Below, piece after piece: positions 32,900-40,296 of a DNA stretch of 64,000 nt. A model generated the notes under the pieces. It did no database searches. It worked only from the letters and a program-made list of their open reading frames with translations, and had not been told where the DNA came from. Where the stretch lies: NCBI RefSeq assembly GCF_023218175.1, contig NZ_JALPTH010000020.1:62001-126000 (forward strand). The letters are read 5' to 3'. Made by a program: the position numbers and the translations under genes. Within the stretch, counting starts at the first letter, position 1; each line of letters opens with the position of its first letter. Source of the DNA: Streptomyces lichenis (GTDB lineage: Bacteria > Actinomycetota > Actinomycetes > Streptomycetales > Streptomycetaceae).

Positions 32900-34420
32900 G
32901 TGACTGCTCTCACTCTCAGCACCGCCGGCGCGGCGACCCTGCGCGCCGACGCTCTCGTCGTCGGCGTGGCCAAGAGCCCGCAGGGCGGGAAGGAGCTGCT
33001 CCTCGCACCCGGCGCCGACGCCGTGGACAGTGCCTTCGACGGGAAGCTCGCCGACGTCCTCGCCACGCTGGGCGCCACCGGCGCCGAGGGCGAGACCACC
33101 AAGGTCCCCTCCCCCGCCGGCCTGAAGGCCCCCGTCGTCCTCGCCGTGGGCCTCGGCCCGGCCCCCGAGAAGGACGAGCAGTTCGACCCGGAGAAGCTGC
33201 GCCGCGCCGCCGGCAACGCCGCGCGCGCCCTGACCGGCGTCAAGAAGGCCGGCTTCGCCCTGCCGCTCACCGGCCCGGACGACGTGCAGACCGTCGCCGA
33301 GGGCGCGCTGCTCGGCGCGTACGCCTTCACGACGTACCAGGACCGCGGCAAGGACGCCAAGGGCCCCCTCGGCGAGGTCGCCCTGCTCGGCGCGAAGCCC
33401 CGCGACAAGTCCTCCAAGGCCGCGGCCGAGCGCGCGATCGCCCTCACCGAGGAGATCAACCGGGCCCGGGACCTGATCAACACCCCGCCCAACGACCTCA
33501 CCCCCGAGGCCTTCGCCGCGATCGCCACCGCCGCGGGCAAGGAGCACGGCCTCAAGGTCCAGGTCCTGGACGAGAAGGCGCTCACCAAGGGCGGCTACGG
33601 CGGCATCCTCGGCGTCGGCGCGGGCTCGGCGAACCCGCCCCGCCTGGTGAAAATCTCCTACACCTCCTCCAAGGCGGCCAAGCACCTGGCCCTCATCGGC
33701 AAGGGCATCACCTACGACTCGGGCGGCATCTCGCTCAAGCCGGCCGGCCACAACGAGACCATGAAGTGCGACATGAGCGGCGCGGCGGCGGTCTTCGCGG
33801 CGGTCGTCGCGGCGGCGCGGCTCGGCCTGGAGGTCAACGTCACCGGCTGGCTCGCCCTCGCCGAGAACATGCCCTCCGGCACCGCGACCCGCCCCGGTGA
33901 CGTGCTGCGCATGTACAGCGGCAAGACCGTCGAGGTCCTCAACACCGACGCCGAGGGCCGGCTCGTCCTCGCCGACGCGATCACCCGCGCCTCGGAGGAG
34001 GCCCCGGACGCGATCGTGGACGTCGCCACCCTCACCGGCGCGATGGTCCTCGCCCTGGGCAACCGGACCTTCGGCATCATGGCCAACGACGACGCCTTCC
34101 GCGCCGCGATCCACGAGATCGCCGAGGAGGTCGGCGAGGCGTCCTGGCCGATGCCGCTCCCGGCCGACCTGCGCAAGGGCATGGACTCCTCCACCGCCGA
34201 CATCGCCAACATGGGCGAGCGGATGGGCGGCGGCCTGGTGGCCGGGCTCTTCCTGAAGGAGTTCGTCGGCGAGGGCATCACCTGGGCCCACCTCGACATC
34301 GCGGGCCCCGCCTTCCACGAGGGCGCGCCCTACGGCTACACCCCCAAGGGCGGCACGGGCTCCTCGGTCCGGACCCTGGTCCGCCTGGCGGAGCGCACGG
34401 CAGCCGGCGAGCTGGGCTAG
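32900..34420 (+). CDS. pepA: Leucyl aminopeptidase (M17)
   Basis: Cytosolic hexameric zinc/manganese exopeptidase, 506 aa. The N-terminal macro-like domain spans about 1-165. The catalytic domain has GKGITYDSGGISLKP (about 267-281) with metal/catalytic Lys and Asp, MKCDMSGAAAV, and the signature NTDAEGRL (about 348-355) with catalytic Arg. GTG 32900 after GGAAGCGAG. Followed by a strong hairpin terminator and then a large non-coding repeat block. Confidence 0.96.
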   Translation: MTALTLSTAGAATLRADALVVGVAKSPQGGKELLLAPGADAVDSAFDGKLADVLATLGATGAEGETTKVPSPAGLKAPVVLAVGLGPAPEKDEQFDPEKLRRAAGNAARALTGVKKAGFALPLTGPDDVQTVAEGALLGAYAFTTYQDRGKDAKGPLGEVALLGAKPRDKSSKAAAERAIALTEEINRARDLINTPPNDLTPEAFAAIATAAGKEHGLKVQVLDEKALTKGGYGGILGVGAGSANPPRLVKISYTSSKAAKHLALIGKGITYDSGGISLKPAGHNETMKCDMSGAAAVFAAVVAAARLGLEVNVTGWLALAENMPSGTATRPGDVLRMYSGKTVEVLNTDAEGRLVLADAITRASEEAPDAIVDVATLTGAMVLALGNRTFGIMANDDAFRAAIHEIAEEVGEASWPMPLPADLRKGMDSSTADIANMGERMGGGLVAGLFLKEFVGEGITWAHLDIAGPAFHEGAPYGYTPKGGTGSSVRTLVRLAERTAAGELG

Positions 34421-34439
34421 GCACCCGGCGTTGAGGTCA

Positions 34440-34470
34440 AGGGGCGCGGGTCCTATGAACCCGCGCCCCT
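34440..34470 (+). terminator. pepA terminator
   Basis: Perfect 12-bp stem AGGGGCGCGGGT/ACCCGCGCCCCT (34440-34451 with 34459-34470), 7-nt loop, 20 bp after the pepA stop. Confidence 0.85.
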
Positions 34471-34582
34471 CCGGCGTCCGGCCCGGCCCGGCCTGGGCCG
34501 GCGCGTCGGCCACGGGGGCGGCTGGCGCCGCCGGTGCCCGGGCGGGGCTGCTGCCCGGTGGCCCCGCTGACCTGGGCAGCTC

Positions 34583-34814
34583 GCGCCGCCGGTGTCCGGG
34601 CCACCGCCCGGTGGGTGCGCTGACGCGGGTGGGTCTGTGCTTGGTCCCGGTCCGGTGGCCTTTCGCAGGCCCGGTGGTCGGGTCCGCTCTGCGGTGGGTG
34701 GGGGCGTGGGCACTCCGGGCTCACGTGCTCGCCGCTCGCGCTCACCGTTCGACGGTCAAGCGCACCGCCTCATTACGCTCGGCGGCTGCGCGCGCGACCC
34801 TGCGTACCCCCACC
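34583..34814. repeat. Left arm of a long inverted repeat
   Basis: About 230 bp that pair with the reverse complement of 35475-35705. Two perfect cores: 34708-34738 with 35554-35584 (31 bp) and 34783-34810 with 35480-35507 (28 bp). The remainder aligns with scattered differences and small gaps. No gene is visible; open frames here are products of high GC. Confidence 0.85.
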
Positions 34815-34825
34815 CGACCGGCGGC

Positions 34826-35323
34826 GCACTGACCCCATCGCCGTGGCTGATGACCTCTGGGCCGACGCACTGCCCCGTTTCGCCGTGGCCGATGACCTCC
34901 CGGCCGACGGCTTCCACCCGACCGGCGCTGCACTGCCCGTTTCGCCGTGGCTAATCACCTCCGGGCCGAGGGCCCCACCCGGTCGGTGGCGCACCGCCGT
35001 TTCCCGGTCGTTGCGCACTACCCGGCCGAGGGCCCGGACCGCCTCGTCCGGACCCCGCCGGACCGGCGTAGGGACCCCGCCCGCCCGATAGGACGACTGC
35101 CCCTCCACGGCGGCGGCCAGTCTTCCGGGCCAAGGGCCCACATCGGCCGGACGTCACCGCCCGGCGGGTGATACGGCACGTCGCACTTCGGTCCGGACCA
35201 CCTCGCACACCGACCCACCCGCCCAGCCCCGTGCCGCCGCCTGGGGCTGCGGCCCGCCCGGTGGGACGACTGCCGCCTTCGCGGTGGCCGACGATCCCCG
35301 GGCCGAGGGCCCGCACCGATCGG
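34826..35323. repeat. Degenerate direct repeats between the inverted arms
   Basis: A motif resembling CACTGCCCGTTTCGCCGTGG followed by CGATGACCTCCGGGCCGAGGG recurs at 34826-34866, 34867-34910, 34930-34972, 34991-35040, 35091-35147 and 35265-35323. The first four are spaced 41-63 bp apart; the last two are 174 bp apart and begin GACGACTGCC. Similarity decays from left to right. No open frame maintains a consistent protein repeat, so the block looks non-coding. Confidence 0.7.
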
Positions 35324-35474
35324 ACGCCACTGCCCGGCGGATGGGACGGTCTCGCCCGGCCCGTACACACCGGTACGGCGCCAATCGGGCCTCGGGCCCG
35401 TAGCGCCGCCCGGTCTGTGTCCCGGCCATCGGCCGGGGGTCGTGCCACCGGGGGTGCACTCGCCCTCCGGACAG

Positions 35475-35705
35475 TGGGTGGGGTACGCAGGGTCGCGCGC
35501 GCAGCCGACGAGTGTAAGTCGAACGGCTCGCTTGACCGTCTGACGTGCAAGCACGAGCGGCGAGCACGTGAGCCCGGAGTGCCCCGCCCCCCACCCACCG
35601 GGCGGGTGCACACCCACCGGGCGTGCGAAAGGCCGCCGGACGGGTCCGAAACAGAGCTACCCGCGTCAGCGAGGCCACCGGGCGGACCCGGTCAGCGGCG
35701 GCGAC
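35475..35705. repeat. Right arm of a long inverted repeat
   Basis: Reverse-complement partner of 34583-34814 (see the two perfect cores there). The arms enclose about 660 bp. If transcribed, the RNA would fold into a very long hairpin. Confidence 0.85.
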
Positions 35706-35709
35706 AGCC

Positions 35710-35737
35710 GCCCACCGTGGCGACAGCCACGGTGGGC
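35710..35737. terminator. Hairpin beside the right inverted-repeat arm
   Basis: Perfect 12-bp stem GCCCACCGTGGC/GCCACGGTGGGC (35710-35721 with 35726-35737) and a gaca loop. It may insulate lpdA from upstream transcription, or be part of the repeat element. Confidence 0.55.
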
Positions 35738-35910
35738 CACCCGCACACCGCCAGAGACGGATTTCGGGGCTATGCGAAGATGGGTTCTCGGCAGGACAGG
35801 GCCCCCACCACAGGGCCGAAGAACTAGCGGCCGAACACCAGCCGACCGGCCGGTCATCCCCCGCGGATACGGGGCCCCGGCGACCGGCGCTCATGCATGG
35901 AGGACGTGAC

Positions 35911-37299
35911 GTGGCGAACGACGCCAGCACCGTTTTCGACCTAGTGATCCTCGGCGGTGGCAGTGGCGGGTACGCCGCGGCCCTGCGGGGTGCGCAGCTG
36001 GGCCTGGACGTCGCACTGATCGAGAAGAACAAGCTGGGCGGCACCTGCCTGCACAACGGCTGCATCCCCACCAAGGCCCTGCTGCACGCCGGTGAGATCG
36101 CGGACCAGGCGCGTGAGGCCGAGCAGTTCGGCGTGAAGGCCGCTTTCGAGGGCATCGACATCAAGGGCGTCCACAAGTACAAGGACGACGTGATCGCCGG
36201 CCTGTACAAGGGCCTGCAGGGGCTGGTCGCCTCCCGCAAGGTGACGTACATCGAGGGTGAGGGCCGGCTGTCCTCGCCGACCTCCGTGGACGTGGGCGGG
36301 CAGCGGGTCGAGGGCCGCCATGTGCTGCTGGCCACCGGTTCGGTCCCGAAGTCCCTGCCGGGCCTGGAGATCGACGGCAACCGGATCATCTCCTCCGACC
36401 ACGCCCTGACCCTGGACCGCGTGCCGGAGTCCGCGATCATCCTGGGCGGCGGCGTGATCGGCGTCGAGTTCGCCTCGGCGTGGAAGTCGTTCGGCACCGA
36501 GGTCACGGTCATCGAGGGCCTGAAGCACCTCGTGCCGGTCGAGGACGAGAACAGCTCCAAGCTTCTTGAGCGCGCCTTCCGCAAGCGCGGCATCAAGTTC
36601 AACCTGGGCACCTTCTTCCAGAGCGCCGAGTACACCGACAGCGGTGTGAAGGTGACCCTCGCGGACGGCAAGACCTTCGAGGCCGAGGTGCTGCTGGTCG
36701 CCATCGGCCGCGGCCCGGTCTCGCAGGGGCTGGGTTACGAGGAGCAGGGCGTCGCGATGGACCGCGGCTACGTCCTGGTGGACGAGTACATGCGCACCAA
36801 TGTGCCGACGATTTCAGCCGTGGGTGACCTGGTGCCTACGCTGCAGCTCGCGCACGTGGGCTTCGCCGAGGGCATCCTGGTGGCGGAGCGGCTGGCCGGT
36901 CTGAAGACGGTGCCGATCGACTACGACGGCGTGCCGCGGGTGACGTACTGCCACCCGGAGGTCGCCTCCGTGGGCATCACCGAGGCGAAGGCCAAGGAGG
37001 TCTACGGCGCGGACAAGGTCGTCGCCCTGAAGTACAACCTCGCCGGCAACGGCAAGAGCAAGATCCTGAAGACCGCGGGTGAGATCAAGCTGGTCCAGGT
37101 GAAGGACGGGGCCGTGGTCGGCGTCCACATGGTCGGTGACCGCATGGGCGAGCAGGTCGGCGAGGCGCAGCTGATCTACAACTGGGAGGCGCTGCCGGCC
37201 GAGGTCGCGCAGCTGATCCACGCCCACCCGACGCAGAACGAGGCGCTGGGCGAGGCCCACCTGGCGCTGGCCGGCAAGCCGCTGCACTCGCACGACTGA
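35911..37299 (+). CDS. lpdA: Dihydrolipoyl dehydrogenase (E3)
   Basis: FAD flavoprotein that reoxidises dihydrolipoamide of 2-oxoacid dehydrogenase complexes. 462 aa from GTG 35911, with GGAGG 7 nt upstream; the open frame further upstream runs into the repeat block and is rejected. FAD-binding GGGSGGYAAA; redox disulfide in GGTCLHNGCIPTK (about 43-55); NAD-binding ILGGGVIGVEFAS; FAD-binding SAVGDLV; the C-terminal catalytic HAHPTQNE (about 435-442). It precedes sucB by 87 bp and probably supplies the E3 function for the AceE- and SucB-containing complexes. Confidence 0.96.
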   Translation: MANDASTVFDLVILGGGSGGYAAALRGAQLGLDVALIEKNKLGGTCLHNGCIPTKALLHAGEIADQAREAEQFGVKAAFEGIDIKGVHKYKDDVIAGLYKGLQGLVASRKVTYIEGEGRLSSPTSVDVGGQRVEGRHVLLATGSVPKSLPGLEIDGNRIISSDHALTLDRVPESAIILGGGVIGVEFASAWKSFGTEVTVIEGLKHLVPVEDENSSKLLERAFRKRGIKFNLGTFFQSAEYTDSGVKVTLADGKTFEAEVLLVAIGRGPVSQGLGYEEQGVAMDRGYVLVDEYMRTNVPTISAVGDLVPTLQLAHVGFAEGILVAERLAGLKTVPIDYDGVPRVTYCHPEVASVGITEAKAKEVYGADKVVALKYNLAGNGKSKILKTAGEIKLVQVKDGAVVGVHMVGDRMGEQVGEAQLIYNWEALPAEVAQLIHAHPTQNEALGEAHLALAGKPLHSHD

Positions 37300-37386
37300 C
37301 CCTCGGGGCCCGGGGCACTCCTCAAGGGGTGCCCCTCGGGCGCGACGACCACTTTCCGCAAGATTTCGTAAGGAGCAACCGAAACC

Positions 37387-39219
37387 ATGCCGGTTTCCGT
37401 AACCCTGCCGGCGCTCGGCGAGAGCGTCACCGAGGGCACCGTCACCCGCTGGCTGAAGGCCGAGGGTGAGCGCGTAGAGGCCGACGAGCCGCTGCTGGAG
37501 GTGTCGACGGACAAGGTCGACACCGAGATCCCCGCGCCCGCGTCGGGCGTACTGTCCTCCATCAAGGTCGCCGAGGACGAGACCGTCGAGGTCGGCGCCG
37601 AGCTGGCGGTCATCGACGACGGCTCCGGCGGCGGCGCCGCCGAGTCCGCTCCGGCCCAGGAGGCCCCCGCGCAGGAGGAGCCGCAGCAGGCTCCCGCGCA
37701 GGAGGCCCCGCAGGCCGCCCCGTCCACCGAGTCCGAGGCGCCCGCCCCGGCCCCGACCGCCGAGGCCGCCTCCGGCGGTGGCGGCGCGGAGGGCACCGAC
37801 GTGGTGCTGCCCGCGCTGGGCGAGTCGGTCACCGAGGGCACCGTCACCCGCTGGCTGAAGGAGGTCGGCGAGGAGGTCGCGGAGGACGAGCCGCTGCTGG
37901 AGGTGTCGACGGACAAGGTCGACACCGAGATCCCGGCGCCCACCGCGGGTGTGCTGCTGGAGATCGTGGTCGGCGAGGACGAGACCGCCGAGGTCGGCGC
38001 CAAGCTGGCCGTGATCGGCGCTCCGGGTGCCGCCCCCAAGCAGGAGGCCCCCAAGCAGGAAGCGCCGAAGGAGGAGGCTCCGAAGCAGGAGGCTCCGAAG
38101 CAGGAGCCGAAGCAGGAGGCGCCCGCCGCCCCGGCCCAGGAGGCTCCGAAGCAGGAAGCCCCCCAGCAGGAGGCTCCCCAGCAGGAGGCTCCGGCTCCCG
38201 CGCCGGCCAAGCAGGAGGCCCCGGCTCCCGCGCCGGCCCCGGCTCAGCCCGCCCCCGCCCAGCCCTCCGCCAAGGAGCCCGCGGAGGACGGCGCCTACGT
38301 CACCCCGCTGGTCCGCAAGCTGGCCGCGGAGAACGACGTGGACCTGTCCTCGGTGAAGGGCACCGGTGTCGGTGGCCGCATCCGCAAGCAGGACGTGATC
38401 GCCGCCGCGGAGGCCGCCAAGGCCCCCGCCCCGGCTCCGGCCGCGCAGGCGGCCCCCGCCGCCCCCGCGGCCAAGGCGCCGAAGCTGGAGACCTCGCCGC
38501 TGCGCGGGCAGACGGTCAAGATGACCCGGATGCGCAAGGTCATCGGCGACAACATGATGAAGGCCCTGCATTCGCAGGCGCAGCTCACCACGGTCGTCGA
38601 GGTGGACATCACCAAGCTGATGAAGCTGCGCGGCCGGGCGAAGGACGCGTTCGCCGCCCGTGAGGGCGTCAAGCTGTCCCCGATGCCGTTCTTCGTGAAG
38701 GCGGCGGCCCAGGCGCTGAAGGCCCACCCGGTCATCAACGCCCGGATCAACGAGGACGAGGGCACCGTCACGTACTTCGACTCGGAGAACATCGGCATCG
38801 CCGTGGACTCCGAGAAGGGCCTGATGACCCCGGTCATCAAGAACGCCGGCGACCTGAACATCGCGGGCATCTCGAAGGCGACGGCCGACCTGGCCGGCAA
38901 GGTGCGCGGCAACAAGATCACCCCGGACGAGCTGTCCGGCGCGACCTTCACCATCAGCAACACCGGTTCGCGCGGCGCGCTGTTCGACACGGTCATCGTT
39001 CCGCCGAACCAGGTCGCCATCCTGGGCATCGGCGCCACGGTGAAGCGCCCGGCGGTCATCGAGACCGCCGAGGGCACCGTGATCGGCGCCCGCGACATGA
39101 CGTACCTGTCGCTCTCCTACGACCACCGCCTGGTGGACGGCGCCGACGCGGCCCGCTACCTGACGGCCGTCAAGGCGATCCTGGAGGCCGGCGAGTTCGA
39201 GGTCGACCTGGGTCTGTGA
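37387..39219 (+). CDS. sucB: 2-oxoglutarate dehydrogenase E2 (dihydrolipoamide succinyltransferase), two lipoyl domains
   Basis: 610 aa, with AAGGAG before ATG 37387. Two near-identical lipoyl domains (about 1-78 and 138-213), each with the lipoylated lysine in STDKVDTE (Lys43, Lys177). Between and after them are mobile linkers dominated by KQEAP/QEAP repeats (about 218-300). The E3-binding domain is about 300-335 (TPLVRKLAAENDVDLSSV). The acyltransferase core ends with DHRLVDGADAARYL (catalytic His about 578-580). In actinobacteria this protein can also serve pyruvate dehydrogenase, consistent with aceE being close by. The lipoyl groups come from LipB/LipA encoded 13 kb downstream. Confidence 0.94.
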   Translation: MPVSVTLPALGESVTEGTVTRWLKAEGERVEADEPLLEVSTDKVDTEIPAPASGVLSSIKVAEDETVEVGAELAVIDDGSGGGAAESAPAQEAPAQEEPQQAPAQEAPQAAPSTESEAPAPAPTAEAASGGGGAEGTDVVLPALGESVTEGTVTRWLKEVGEEVAEDEPLLEVSTDKVDTEIPAPTAGVLLEIVVGEDETAEVGAKLAVIGAPGAAPKQEAPKQEAPKEEAPKQEAPKQEPKQEAPAAPAQEAPKQEAPQQEAPQQEAPAPAPAKQEAPAPAPAPAQPAPAQPSAKEPAEDGAYVTPLVRKLAAENDVDLSSVKGTGVGGRIRKQDVIAAAEAAKAPAPAPAAQAAPAAPAAKAPKLETSPLRGQTVKMTRMRKVIGDNMMKALHSQAQLTTVVEVDITKLMKLRGRAKDAFAAREGVKLSPMPFFVKAAAQALKAHPVINARINEDEGTVTYFDSENIGIAVDSEKGLMTPVIKNAGDLNIAGISKATADLAGKVRGNKITPDELSGATFTISNTGSRGALFDTVIVPPNQVAILGIGATVKRPAVIETAEGTVIGARDMTYLSLSYDHRLVDGADAARYLTAVKAILEAGEFEVDLGL

Positions 39220-39290
39220 GGCCCGCGCGGCGGAAGGGGCTGGTGAGGGGCGTGCGCCCCTGACGGCCCCCTCTGTCGGCAAGCTCACCA

Positions 39291-39331
39291 GCGGCGCCCC
39301 CGCCCGGACCACCTCCGGACGGGGGCGCCGC
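39291..39331 (+). terminator. sucB terminator
   Basis: 18-bp stem with one mismatch (39291-39308 with 39314-39331), loop ccacc, about 70 bp after the sucB stop and about 50 bp before the GntR gene. Confidence 0.85.
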
Positions 39332-39381
39332 CGTATTGTCTAGAGGTCGGCCCGCAAGCGCCCATCCTCAGGAGCCCCCCT

Positions 39382-40005
39382 ATGACCGCGCCCGTCGTCC
39401 ACTCGCTGCGCGAGCAGATCCGCGAGCACATCGTGGAGGGCATCGTCAGCGGCCGGTGGAAGCCGGGCGAGCGGATCGTGGAGCGCCGGATCGCCACCGA
39501 GCTGGCGGTGAGCCAGACCCCCGTACGCGAGGCGCTGCGGGAGCTGGAGAGCCTGCGGCTGATCGAGTCGGCGCCGAACAAGGGCGTCCGGGTGCGCAGC
39601 CTGACCGCGGCCGACCTCGAGGAGAGCTATCCGGTGCGGGCCGGTCTGGAGCAGATCGCGGCCGAGCTGGCGGCGGAGCGGCTGGCCGAGGACTGCTCGG
39701 CGCTGGAGCCGCATGTGGCGGCGCTGTACCAGGCGGACGCGGTGGCCGACGGTACGGCGCAGGTGCGGCACACGGTGGCCTTCCACCGGGAACTGGTGCG
39801 GGCGGCGCACAACGGGGTGCTGCTGCACACCTGGGAGGGGCTGGGCATCGAGGTGTTCACCGCGCTGTCGATCCGCTGGCTGGGCACCGTGCAGAAGTCG
39901 TACGCGGAGGAGCACCAGGAGCTGGTGGAGGCGTTCCGCCGTCGGGATCCGGCCATCGGCGCGCTGGTCAAGGCGCATGTGCTGGGGTGCGCCCCGCGCG
40001 CCTGA
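39382..40005 (+). CDS. GntR-family regulator (FadR/FCD subfamily)
   Basis: 207 aa. The winged-helix domain is about 5-75 (SLREQIREHIVEGIVSGRWKPGERI ... LAVSQTPVREALRELES). The C-terminal FCD helical effector domain is about 80-200 with metal-site-type residues His122/His126 (RHTVAFHREL) and acidic partners. Such regulators sense carboxylic acids. It lies directly upstream of aceE, whose promoter contains a perfect 17-bp palindrome, making aceE the natural target. ATG 39382 follows CAGGAG. Confidence 0.92.
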   Translation: MTAPVVHSLREQIREHIVEGIVSGRWKPGERIVERRIATELAVSQTPVREALRELESLRLIESAPNKGVRVRSLTAADLEESYPVRAGLEQIAAELAAERLAEDCSALEPHVAALYQADAVADGTAQVRHTVAFHRELVRAAHNGVLLHTWEGLGIEVFTALSIRWLGTVQKSYAEEHQELVEAFRRRDPAIGALVKAHVLGCAPRA

Positions 40006-40182
40006 GTCGACTGCCGTACCGCTCGCGCCCGGTCCCGCTCATCGGCGGGGCCGGGCGCTCTTCCGTGTCGCCTTCTCAGCGGAGGCAGGGGCTCCGACCT
40101 GCGAAAACCAGGCACCGAGTGCCCTTTTCCCTGGCACCCGATGCCGACTTTGGCCCTGGAGGCACAATTTTGGGGCAACCCT

Positions 40183-40212
40183 TTGATCGATCATCGATCA
40201 CAGTCGTACAGT
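40183..40212 (+). promoter_or_regulatory. aceE promoter overlapped by a perfect 17-bp palindrome
   Basis: TGATCGAT-C-ATCGATCA (40184-40200) is a perfect palindrome. TTGATC (40183-40188) fits a -35 box and TACAGT (40207-40212) a -10 box, with an 18-bp spacer, so a protein bound to the palindrome would cover the -35 and spacer. Transcription would give an 80-nt leader before the aceE ATG. The GntR protein encoded at 39382 is the obvious candidate ligand. Confidence 0.65.
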
Positions 40213-40296
40213 CATCCGCGGACTTCAACAGAGGTCTCTCGCCCTGTCCTGCCAAGACCAAGGGCTCCACCCCTTCGACTCCGGAAGGCGGCGACT

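Noticed and set aside
34437..35613. Several open frames of 60-220 codons within the inverted-repeat block
   Set aside because: They occur on both strands, share Pro/Arg/Gly-rich sequence only because the DNA is repeated, and have no consistent start or ribosome binding site.
34583..35705. Interpretation of the inverted-repeat block as an insertion sequence
   Set aside because: The arms are far longer than IS termini and there is no transposase frame between them; a non-autonomous element remains possible.
35623..35910. 96-codon extension of LpdA into the repeat block
   Set aside because: Not similar to any E3; GTG 35911 has GGAGG at ideal spacing.
40141..40296. 52-codon N-terminal extension of AceE
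   Set aside because: It covers the promoter and palindrome; ATG 40297 has a ribosome binding site and matches the family N-terminus.
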